Positions 56,780 through 64,000 of a stretch of 64,000 nucleotides of DNA are shown here, piece after piece. The notes under the pieces are model-generated. The model ran no database searches. It had not been told where the DNA came from and saw nothing but the letters and a program-made list of their open reading frames with translations. Numbering within the stretch: the stretch's first letter is position 1; each line of letters opens with the position of its first letter. Location of the stretch: contig NZ_FMYZ01000008.1 of NCBI RefSeq assembly GCF_900101625.1, positions 1 to 64,000 of the forward strand, written 5' to 3'. Both the position numbers and the translations under genes were made by a program. Source of the DNA: Cupriavidus sp. YR651. Lineage in GTDB: Bacteria; Pseudomonadota; Gammaproteobacteria; Burkholderiales; Burkholderiaceae.

Positions 56780-58221
56780 GCCAGCAGACCCTGCATTTCG
56801 TCCCGACCGAGGACTTTCGCGCGCGCGCTCGCGCGGCGCTGGACGATCCCAAGTTGCGCAAGAGCTTTCGCGGTGCGATGGATTTCCTCCAGCAGAAACG
56901 TGCGGTCCAGTTTCCGGACGGCGACGAGCTGGAGCACCTGCGCGACCTCGGCGAAGCGGCCCGCCAGCATGCACTGGCCAACCTGCCGGACCTGCTGGTG
57001 CAGCTCGAGGCGCGCCTCACCGCGGCCGGCGTGCACGTGCACTGGGCGGAGACCGCCGACGAGGCCAACGCGGTCATCCACGGCATCGCGCAGGCCCATG
57101 CCGCGACGCGGGTCATCAAGGGTAAGTCGATGGCCAGCGAGGAAATGGAGCTGAACCATTACCTCGCGGCGCGCGGCGTGGACTGCATCGAATCGGACAT
57201 GGGCGAATACATCGTCCAGCTGGCCGGGGAGAAGCCGTCCCATATCGTGATGCCCGCCATCCACAAGACCAAGGCCGACATCGGCGCGCTGTTCGAGGCG
57301 CACATCCCCGACACGACGTACACGGAAGATGTCGACAGCCTGATCCAGACTGGCCGCCGGGCGCTGCGGCAGGCGTTCGTGGACGCCGACATCGGGCTCT
57401 CCGGCGTGAACTTCGCGGCGGCCGACACGGGCACGCTGTGGCTCGTGGAAAACGAGGGCAACGGGCGACTTTCCACCACGGTGCCGGACGTGCACATCGC
57501 GGTGATGGGCATGGAAAAGGTGGTGGCAAAGCTGTCGCACATCGTGCCGCTTTCCAGCCTGCTGACGCGCTCCGCCACGGGCCAGGCCATCACCACCTAC
57601 TTCAACCTGATCTCCGGACCGCGCAAGGGCGACGAGCAAGACGGTCCGCGCGAAGTGCACCTGGTGCTGCTCGACAACGGCCGCAGTCAGGCCTATGCCG
57701 ACGAGCAGCTGCGCGCCACGTTGCAGTGCATCCGCTGCGGCGCGTGCATGAACCACTGCCCGGTCTACACGCGCATCGGCGGCCACGCCTACGGCACGAC
57801 CTACCCGGGGCCGATCGGCAAGATCATCTCGCCGCATCTGCTGGGGCTCGACGCCACCGCGGACCTCGCCACGGCCTCTAGCCTGTGCGGTGCGTGTGGC
57901 GAAGTCTGCCCGGTACGCATCCCCATCCCGCAACTGCTGGTGCGCCTGCGTACCGAGGCCAATCGCGATCCCGATGAAGCCGTGCCGCATCCCCTGAAGG
58001 GGCAGGGCGCGAAGTTCAGCCGGCGCGAGCACCTGGTCTGGCGTTTCTGGAGCGGCGCATTCGCGCATCCGGCGACGTACCGGCTGTTCCGCTGGGCTGC
58101 CACGCGCCTGCGTGCGCTGACGCCATCGCGGCAGATGGGCTGGACGCAACACCGCAAGCCGCTGACCCCCGCGCCGAAAAGCCTGACGGATCTGCTGAAC
58201 GCGCGCGGGCAGCCGGAATAG
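56776..58221 (+). CDS. lutB: Lactate utilization iron-sulfur protein LutB (LldF)
   Basis: A 481-aa protein: an LUD domain (about 60-300) followed by two 4Fe-4S cluster motifs, CIRCGACMNHCPVY and CGACGEVCPV. It carries electrons in L-lactate oxidation to pyruvate together with LutA and LutC. ATG overlaps the lutC stop by four bases. It is followed at 61 bp by lactate permease. Confidence 0.94.
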   Translation: MSQQTLHFVPTEDFRARARAALDDPKLRKSFRGAMDFLQQKRAVQFPDGDELEHLRDLGEAARQHALANLPDLLVQLEARLTAAGVHVHWAETADEANAVIHGIAQAHAATRVIKGKSMASEEMELNHYLAARGVDCIESDMGEYIVQLAGEKPSHIVMPAIHKTKADIGALFEAHIPDTTYTEDVDSLIQTGRRALRQAFVDADIGLSGVNFAAADTGTLWLVENEGNGRLSTTVPDVHIAVMGMEKVVAKLSHIVPLSSLLTRSATGQAITTYFNLISGPRKGDEQDGPREVHLVLLDNGRSQAYADEQLRATLQCIRCGACMNHCPVYTRIGGHAYGTTYPGPIGKIISPHLLGLDATADLATASSLCGACGEVCPVRIPIPQLLVRLRTEANRDPDEAVPHPLKGQGAKFSRREHLVWRFWSGAFAHPATYRLFRWAATRLRALTPSRQMGWTQHRKPLTPAPKSLTDLLNARGQPE

Positions 58222-58282
58222 CGCCACGGCACATCGCCGACGACAACAACTATTCAACAACACATCAACTAGGAGACTCCCA

Positions 58283-59983
58283 GTGCAACCCTGGACCCAG
58301 ATCTACACGCCGCTCGGCAGCCTGTGGCTGTCCGCGCTCGCGGCGGCCGTACCCATCCTGTTCTTCTTCGTCGCGCTGGCCGTGCTGCGCATGAAGGGCC
58401 ATGCGGCCGCCGCCGTCACGCTCATCCTGTCGCTCGTCGTGGCCATCTTTGCGTATGGCATGCCCGCGCCGCAGGCGCTGGCCGCTGCCGGCTTCGGCTT
58501 TGCCTATGGCCTGTGGCCGATCGCGTGGATCATCGTGACCGCGGTGTTCCTCTACAAGATCGTCGTGAAGACCGGCCAGTTCGACATCATTCGCGCCTCC
58601 GTGCTGTCGATCACGGACGACCAGCGCCTGCAGATGCTGCTGATCGGCTTTGCATTCGGTGCCTTCCTGGAGGGCGCCGCCGGCTTTGGCGCGCCGGTGG
58701 CCATCACCGCCGCGCTGCTGGTGGGCCTGGGTTTCAATCCGCTCTACGCGGCCGGGCTCTGCCTGATCGCCAACACCGCGCCGGTAGCCTTCGGTGCCAT
58801 GGGCATTCCCATCATCGTGGCCGGGCAGGTCACGGGCATCGACCCCATGCACATCGGCGCGATGGCCGGCCGGCAGCTGCCGCTGCTGTCGCTGGCGGTG
58901 CCGTTCTGGCTCGTGTTCATGATGGATGGCGCCAAGGGCGTGCGCGAAACGTGGCCGGCCGCGCTGGTCACGGGCGGCAGCTTTGCCGTGACGCAGTACT
59001 TCACCGCCAACCACATCGGACCGGAACTGCCGGACATCACGTCGGCGCTGGTCAGCCTGATCTCGCTCTCCGCATTCCTGCGCGTGTGGCAGCCGCGCAC
59101 CGCCTCGCGGCCTGCCGGCGGCGCGGTGGCCGCTGGCGGCACGATCGCGATGGCCGGCTTTGGCGGCGGCATGGGTGCGCCGGTACGCCGCAAGCCTTCG
59201 CCGTACACGCTGGGCCAGACCGTTCGCGCATGGGCGCCCTTCGGCATCCTGACGGCCATCGTCACCGTGTGGAGCCTGCCGCCGTTCAAGGCCCTGTTTG
59301 CCGCCAAAGGCGCGCTGGCGGGCACGGTGCTGAAGTTCAAGGTGCCGCTGCTGGACCAGCTGGTCATCAAGGCCGCGCCGATCGTCGCGTCGCCCAAGCC
59401 GTATGAGGCCGTGTTGAAGCTGGACCTGCTGTCCGCCGTGGGGACCGCCATCCTGCTGACAGCGCTGATCTCGATGGCGCTGCTGCGCATGAAGCCGCGC
59501 GATGCTCTCGTGACGTTCGGCGAGACGCTGCTGGAACTGCGCCGGCCGATCCTCTCCATCGGCCTGGTGCTGGCCTTCGCGTTCGTGGCCAACTACTCGG
59601 GCATGTCGTCGACGCTGGCGCTGCTGCTGGCCGGCACCGGTGCTGCGTTCCCGTTCTTCTCGCCGCTGCTGGGCTGGCTGGGGGTGTTCCTGACGGGTTC
59701 GGACACGTCGTCCAATGCGCTATTCTGCTCGCTGCAGCACACCACCGCGCATCAGATCGGCGTGTCGGACACGCTGCTGGTGGCCGCCAACACCACCGGC
59801 GGCGTGACGGGCAAGATGATCTCGCCGCAGTCGATCGCGGTGGCATGTGCCGCCACCGGTCTCGTCGGCAAGGAATCGGAGCTGTTCCGCTTCACCGTGA
59901 AGCACAGCCTGCTGTTTGCCGCCATCGTGGGCGTCATCACGATGCTGCAGGCCTACGTCTTCACGGGAATGATCCCGGGCTGA
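58283..59983 (+). CDS. lctP: L-lactate permease
   Basis: A 566-aa inner-membrane lactate:H+ symporter with twelve or more helices. Family marks are GAFLEGAAGFGAPVAITAAL, TGSDTSSNALFCSLQH and GGVTGKMISPQSIAVACAAT. GTG start with AGGAGA nine bases before it. It imports lactate for the LutABC complex just upstream and is probably in the same operon. Its stop abuts the stop of the convergent CoA-transferase gene. Confidence 0.94.
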   Translation: MQPWTQIYTPLGSLWLSALAAAVPILFFFVALAVLRMKGHAAAAVTLILSLVVAIFAYGMPAPQALAAAGFGFAYGLWPIAWIIVTAVFLYKIVVKTGQFDIIRASVLSITDDQRLQMLLIGFAFGAFLEGAAGFGAPVAITAALLVGLGFNPLYAAGLCLIANTAPVAFGAMGIPIIVAGQVTGIDPMHIGAMAGRQLPLLSLAVPFWLVFMMDGAKGVRETWPAALVTGGSFAVTQYFTANHIGPELPDITSALVSLISLSAFLRVWQPRTASRPAGGAVAAGGTIAMAGFGGGMGAPVRRKPSPYTLGQTVRAWAPFGILTAIVTVWSLPPFKALFAAKGALAGTVLKFKVPLLDQLVIKAAPIVASPKPYEAVLKLDLLSAVGTAILLTALISMALLRMKPRDALVTFGETLLELRRPILSIGLVLAFAFVANYSGMSSTLALLLAGTGAAFPFFSPLLGWLGVFLTGSDTSSNALFCSLQHTTAHQIGVSDTLLVAANTTGGVTGKMISPQSIAVACAATGLVGKESELFRFTVKHSLLFAAIVGVITMLQAYVFTGMIPG

Positions 59984-61126
59984 TCAGCCCTCGTTCGCGG
60001 CCTCTCGCGGCAGGAACTGGTTGCCTTCCGCGAGGGGCGCGTACCGATAGGTGGCCGGCGTGCGGCTCAGCTTGACCGGCGCGCCGAGCCCCTTGTAGCC
60101 GCCCGGCATCTCCACCACCATCTCGCGATGCGCGGTGTGCGGATGGTTGAGCGCGTCCGGCACCGACAGCACCGGCGCGCACGGCACTCCGGCGGCGATC
60201 AGCGCATCGGCCAGCACCTTGCCGTCGTGCCGCGCCATGCGCGACTCGAGTTCCCCCTTCAGCAATGCCCGGTTGACCGAGCGCCCGCCCGCCGTGGCGT
60301 AGCGTTCATCGTCGGCCAGTGCCGGCGCGCCCAGGTGTTCGCACAGGATGCGGAACTGGCGATCGTTGCCGACGGCCAGGAAGATCGGGTCGGTGGCAGT
60401 GGCCACGGTGTCGTAGGGATAGATGTTCGGGTGCGCGTTGCCGGTGCGCGTGGGCGTCTTGCCGCTCATGAACCAGTTGGCCGCATGCGGATGCAGCAGC
60501 GACAGGCCCGAGTCATACAACGCCGCCTCGACGAACTGGCCGCGCCCGCTGCGCTCGCGCTCCTGCAGCGCCAGCAGCACGCCGAGCGCCGCGTTCAGGC
60601 CCGTCACCATGTCGACCACCGGCAGCCCCGCGCGCAGCGGATCGCCGTCGGCCTCGCCATTGATGCTCATGATGCCGGCCATGGCCTGGATCGCCGCGTC
60701 GTAGCCGGGCAGGCCACCGAGCGGACCATCGGCGCCAAACCCCGACACGCGGCAGTGTATGAGGCGCGGAAACCGCTGCGACAGCACGTCGTAGCCCAGG
60801 CCCCATTTTTCGAGCGTGCCGGTCTTGAAGTTCTCGACCATCACATCGGCTTCCGCCAGCAGCGAGAGCAGGACCTCGCGGTCCGCGTCGGCGGTCAGGT
60901 CCAGCCGCATCACGCGCTTGTTGCGGTTCAGGCCGAAGTAGTACGACGCCACGCCATCGCGGAACGGAGGGCCCCAGGTGCGGGTGTCGTCGCCCTGCGG
61001 CGGTTCGATCTTGAGCACATCGGCACCGTGGTCGCCCAGGATCTGGCCGCAGAACGGACCGCCCAGGATTCGGGACAAATCGACCACGCGGATGCCGGCC
61101 AGCGCGCCGGGGTGGGATGACGTCAT
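59984..61126 (-). CDS. CaiB/BaiF family CoA-transferase
   Basis: A 380-aa class III CoA-transferase. Family marks are GIRVVDLSRILGGPFCGQIL, ADVLKIEPPQGDDTRTWGPPF and LNRNKRVMRLDL; the catalytic Asp lies in LPGYDAAIQAMAG. It moves CoA between carboxylates. It is the last of three leftward genes with a Bug binding protein and an AidB-like dehydrogenase, which together look like uptake and CoA-dependent oxidation of an organic acid. Substrate unknown. Confidence 0.9.
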   Translation of the reverse strand: MTSSHPGALAGIRVVDLSRILGGPFCGQILGDHGADVLKIEPPQGDDTRTWGPPFRDGVASYYFGLNRNKRVMRLDLTADADREVLLSLLAEADVMVENFKTGTLEKWGLGYDVLSQRFPRLIHCRVSGFGADGPLGGLPGYDAAIQAMAGIMSINGEADGDPLRAGLPVVDMVTGLNAALGVLLALQERERSGRGQFVEAALYDSGLSLLHPHAANWFMSGKTPTRTGNAHPNIYPYDTVATATDPIFLAVGNDRQFRILCEHLGAPALADDERYATAGGRSVNRALLKGELESRMARHDGKVLADALIAAGVPCAPVLSVPDALNHPHTAHREMVVEMPGGYKGLGAPVKLSRTPATYRYAPLAEGNQFLPREAANEG

Positions 61127-61161
61127 GTTGTCTACCTCGCTTCTCTGTTCTTGTGTACGGG

Positions 61162-62151
61162 TCAGTCGAGCTGCGCGCCGGACTTCTGCACCACGCTACG
61201 CCACTTGCTGACCTCGGACTTCACGAAGCCGCCAAGCTGCTCGGGCGTGGTGGCGGGCGCGAATTCCAGGCCCTGGCCCAGCAGCGTCTTGCGGACCTCG
61301 GGCTGCTGCAGCGCATCGGCAAACGCACGGTTGAGCTTGCGGATGACTTCCGGCGGCGTACCGGCCGGCGCGACCACGCCAAAGAATACCGAAACATCGA
61401 ACCCCGCGACACCCTGCTCGGCGACGGTCGGCACGTCAGGCAGCGCCTGCGACCGGCTGCGCGTGGTCACGCCCAGCGCGCGCACCTTGCCGCTCTTGAT
61501 GAACGGCAGCGCGGTGAGCACGTCGGTGAAGGTCATGCTGACCTGCCCGCCCAGCAGATCGTTGAGCGCCGGGCCAGTGCCCTTGTAGGGCACGTGCTGG
61601 AAATCCGTGCCGGCCAGGTTGTTGAACAGCACGCCAGCCAGATGCGACGACGCACCATTGCCGGATGACGCATAGCTCAGCTTGCCCGGATGGGCACGAC
61701 CGTAGGCGATCAGCTCCTGCACGTTCTTGGCCGGCACGCTCGGATTGACCACGAGCACGTTCGGCAGCTGGCCGATCTGGATCACCGGCGCAAAGCTCTT
61801 GACCGGGTCGTAGTTGATCTTGCGATACAGGCTGACGTTGATCGCCAGCGGCGCGGACGTGCCGAACATCAGCGTGTAGCCGTCGGGCTCCGCGCGCGCG
61901 ACGACTTCGGCCCCGATATTGCCGCCCGCGCCGGCGCGGTTCTCCACGACCACGGGCTGGCCCAGGCTGGTCTTGAGCGCGGCGGCCAGCGTGCGGGCCA
62001 TCGCATCGGTGGGGCCGCCCGGCGGGTAGGTCACCACCAGCATGATCGGCTTGCTGGGGAATTCCTTCTGGGCGAAGGCGGGTGCGGTGGCGACGCAGAA
62101 CGAGCAGGCGGCGATGGCGGCAAGGGCCGCGCGGCGGTGCCATTGGGGCAT
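61162..62151 (-). CDS. Bug (TctC-like) periplasmic substrate-binding protein
   Basis: A 329-aa exported protein with signal peptide (cleavage after AFA, about residue 27) and the Bug-family core: FPSKPIMLVVTYPPGGPTD, VVENRAGAGGNIGAEVVA, FQHVPYKGTGPALNDLLGG. Bug proteins bind carboxylates in the periplasm and are very numerous in Burkholderiales. No TctAB membrane partners lie in the window. It is 35 bp upstream of the CoA-transferase gene. Confidence 0.92.
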   Translation of the reverse strand: MPQWHRRAALAAIAACSFCVATAPAFAQKEFPSKPIMLVVTYPPGGPTDAMARTLAAALKTSLGQPVVVENRAGAGGNIGAEVVARAEPDGYTLMFGTSAPLAINVSLYRKINYDPVKSFAPVIQIGQLPNVLVVNPSVPAKNVQELIAYGRAHPGKLSYASSGNGASSHLAGVLFNNLAGTDFQHVPYKGTGPALNDLLGGQVSMTFTDVLTALPFIKSGKVRALGVTTRSRSQALPDVPTVAEQGVAGFDVSVFFGVVAPAGTPPEVIRKLNRAFADALQQPEVRKTLLGQGLEFAPATTPEQLGGFVKSEVSKWRSVVQKSGAQLD

Positions 62152-62209
62152 GATGGTTGTCTCCGATGAATCTTGTAGTCATGGAAGGAGAAGACGGCTG
62201 TCTGATGCG

Positions 62210-62256
62210 CCGGCCCTCTCCTCCGGCCCAGCTCCCGCGTGCGGGAGAAGGGGAAA
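62210..62256. repeat. REP-like palindrome
   Basis: CCCTCTCC followed by CTCCCGC-GT-GCGGGAG (62232-62247) and AAGGGGAAAAA. This resembles the common extragenic palindrome of many Proteobacteria (CTCTCCCGC...GCGGGAGAG). It is in the 127-bp gap between the AidB-like gene and the Bug gene. Whether it is a repeated family in this genome needs other copies. Confidence 0.5.
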
Positions 62257-62278
62257 AACGTTGGCGATCCGGGTGGCG

Positions 62279-64000
62279 TCAGAACACGTTGACCTGATCG
62301 ACGTCGCCGGCGGGACGCACGGCGCCATCGGCGGGCGGCGTCACGGCATCGGCAAGCCACGCGGGCTCGGCGTTGCCGGCCAGCGGGTCCTGCGGCAGCA
62401 CGCGATGCACGAGCACCAGTTGCGCCAGGCGCATGCGGCGGACGGAACCGATCCGGCCCGCCTCCCACGCCATCGCCACTGCGCTGGTGACGTGATACAG
62501 CGCCGACGCAGCCTGGCGGGCCAGCACGTCGCCATCGGCACCCGCCTCGGCGGCACGACCGGCAAGGGCCACGGCATTGGCGATGGCCAGATCAAATGTG
62601 GCGCGCGCGGTGGCATGCATCGGCGTGTCCTGCAACAACGCCTGCAGGTGACCTTGAAGCACGGGCAGCGAGCCCTCGCGGCGGATCGCACGCAGCACAT
62701 CCAGCGCGACGATATTGCTCGTGCCTTCCCAGATCGACCCCAGGTGCGCATCGCGCACCAGTCGCGGATCGCTCCATTCCTCGATATAGCCGCAGCCGCC
62801 GCGGATTTCCATGGCATCGCCGGTCACCTTGCGGGCGTCGCGGCACGCGCGGAACTTGATCAGCGGCGTCAGGATGCGCATCAGCGGGTAGGCATCGGCC
62901 TCGCCCGCGTCCGCGCGACGCAGTGCCTCGGCGGTCTGGAACACCATCGTGCGCGCCTGCTCGGTGGGCAGCGTCAGCTTGAGCAACTGGCGACGCATCA
63001 GCGGCATGTCGACCAGCCGCTTGCCGAAAGCCTGGCGCTCGCGGGCGATGAACTGGCCTTCGGTCAGCGCGCGGCGCATCAGCCCGGCCGCGCGGACGCC
63101 GTTGGAGAGCCGCGAGTTGTTGATCATGTCGGCCATCTGCACGAAGCCGCGACCCGGTTCACCGACGAGCCAGGCATGCGCGCCTTCAAGCCGGATCTCG
63201 CCGCTGGCCATCGACCGCGTGCCGAGCTTGTCCTTGAGCCGGATGATCCGGTAGTGGTTGGCGCTGCCGTCCGCCAGCGTGCGCGGCAGCAGGAACAGCG
63301 ACACGCCCTTGATGCCGGCCACGGCCGTGCCATCGGCCTCTTCCATGCGCGCCAGCACCATCGCCAGCGCGGCATCGGGGTTGGAGCAGAACCACTTGTC
63401 GCCAACCAGGCGCCAGCCACCTTCGGCACGCTCGTCGCGGATTGCGCGCGTGGCCGTGGCGGCGACGTCGGAACCGGCGCCTTGCTCGGTCATGAACATC
63501 GCGCCCTGGTAGAGGTCGTCGAAGACTTGCGTGGTCAGGTTGGGCAGGAAGCGATCGACCAGTGCCGGATCGCCGAACTTGCGCAGCGTGCGCGTCAGCG
63601 AGTCCGTCATCGACAGCGGGCAGCACAGGCCGAACTCGGCCTGCACGAACAGGTAGGTCAGCGCGTACTTGGCGGCGGGCGGCATCGGCTTGTCCCAGCC
63701 GAGCACGCCGGCGCGGTGCGACGCCGCAGCCAGGCCAAATTCGGAAAACGCCACGCGCTCCAGTTCGACGTAGGCCGGATGCTTGTGGATACGCTGGGCG
63801 TCCAATCCGGTGCGGGTGCGGTGCGACAGCGTGGGCGGCTCGTGATCGGCCACATTGGCCAGCTCGTCCAGCACGCCGCCGGCCAGCGCGCCCATGCGCT
63901 CCAGGTGCGGCAGCAGGTGGTTGAACAGGTCCGCCGACAGATAGAGCGGCAGCAGCGCGCGCAGGTCCGGGTCGGCGGCAAACAGGCTGGCGCCGTGGCG
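62279..64000 (-). CDS. AidB-like acyl-CoA dehydrogenase, 5' end beyond the window
   Basis: At least 573 aa; the frame stays open to base 64000 (on the minus strand it enters the window reading RHGASLFAADPDLRALLPLY), so the N-terminus is missing. It has FAD/acyl-CoA dehydrogenase segments LTYLFVQAEFGLCCPLSMTD, MTEQGAGSDVAATATRAI, GDAMEIRGGCGYIEEWSDPR and IWEGTSNIVALDVLR, and an AidB-type layout. The substrate is unknown and could match the CoA-transferase downstream. Confidence 0.88.
   Translation of the reverse strand, partial: RHGASLFAADPDLRALLPLYLSADLFNHLLPHLERMGALAGGVLDELANVADHEPPTLSHRTRTGLDAQRIHKHPAYVELERVAFSEFGLAAASHRAGVLGWDKPMPPAAKYALTYLFVQAEFGLCCPLSMTDSLTRTLRKFGDPALVDRFLPNLTTQVFDDLYQGAMFMTEQGAGSDVAATATRAIRDERAEGGWRLVGDKWFCSNPDAALAMVLARMEEADGTAVAGIKGVSLFLLPRTLADGSANHYRIIRLKDKLGTRSMASGEIRLEGAHAWLVGEPGRGFVQMADMINNSRLSNGVRAAGLMRRALTEGQFIARERQAFGKRLVDMPLMRRQLLKLTLPTEQARTMVFQTAEALRRADAGEADAYPLMRILTPLIKFRACRDARKVTGDAMEIRGGCGYIEEWSDPRLVRDAHLGSIWEGTSNIVALDVLRAIRREGSLPVLQGHLQALLQDTPMHATARATFDLAIANAVALAGRAAEAGADGDVLARQAASALYHVTSAVAMAWEAGRIGSVRRMRLAQLVLVHRVLPQDPLAGNAEPAWLADAVTPPADGAVRPAGDVDQVNVF

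Overview
The window is high-GC DNA with dense, short-spaced genes and looks like a beta-proteobacterial chromosome, most likely Burkholderiaceae close to Cupriavidus or Ralstonia. This rests on the acoR-acoXABC layout, the rRNA promoter and leader, a second EF-G gene, Bug-family (TctC-like) binding proteins and protein similarity from memory. No database search was run. No prophage, insertion sequence, integrase, tRNA or CRISPR array was seen.

Layout. At the left edge (1-240) is the leftward promoter and boxA leader of an rRNA operon whose 16S gene lies outside the window. Next come an OsmC-like peroxiredoxin and a compact promoter/Fur-box/terminator unit (893-995) that looks like a gene for an iron-regulated small RNA. 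From 1.2 to 8.7 kb there is an uncharacterised protein, a response regulator translationally coupled to a stand-alone HPt protein, a DedA-rhodanese fusion, a multi-pass membrane patatin and a luciferase-like oxidoreductase.

From 9 to 16.4 kb is the acetoin catabolism locus. AcoR is a sigma-54 activator. It is followed by an inverted repeat and a textbook -24/-12 promoter, then acoX-acoA-acoB-acoC and a lipoate-protein ligase relative that could lipoylate AcoC. No dihydrolipoamide dehydrogenase gene is present here.

From 16.6 to 32.3 kb are mostly housekeeping and single genes: DUF3047 protein, polysaccharide deacetylase-like protein, EF-G, GlsB-type membrane protein, a 1034-aa bifunctional penicillin-binding protein, aldo/keto reductase, ArgG, an orphan antitoxin-like regulator with a palindromic operator, VOC protein, SlyX, DUF1439 protein, EamA transporter and a sirtuin with a small Cys-rich partner.

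From 32.5 to 50.8 kb are a type Vd (PlpD-like) patatin autotransporter, IclR and LysR regulators, a YcgR-like PilZ protein, LysE exporter, ThpR, an Ada/AlkA-Ogt alkylation-repair pair, an M16 peptidase, a small gene with a LexA-type box, acyl-CoA dehydrogenase, a KgtP-like MFS transporter with a LysR gene, and a YbaK-type deacylase. From 50.8 to 64 kb are a single-gene EutB-EutC fusion, an AI-2E family transporter, a complete L-lactate module (GntR regulator, lutA-lutC-lutB, lactate permease), and a leftward group of CoA-transferase, Bug binding protein and an AidB-like acyl-CoA dehydrogenase cut by the window end.

The theme is flexible carbon use: acetoin, lactate, ethanolamine, dicarboxylates and CoA-activated acids, each with its own regulator nearby or a recognisable operator. 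Several genes look like natural fusions or translationally coupled pairs.
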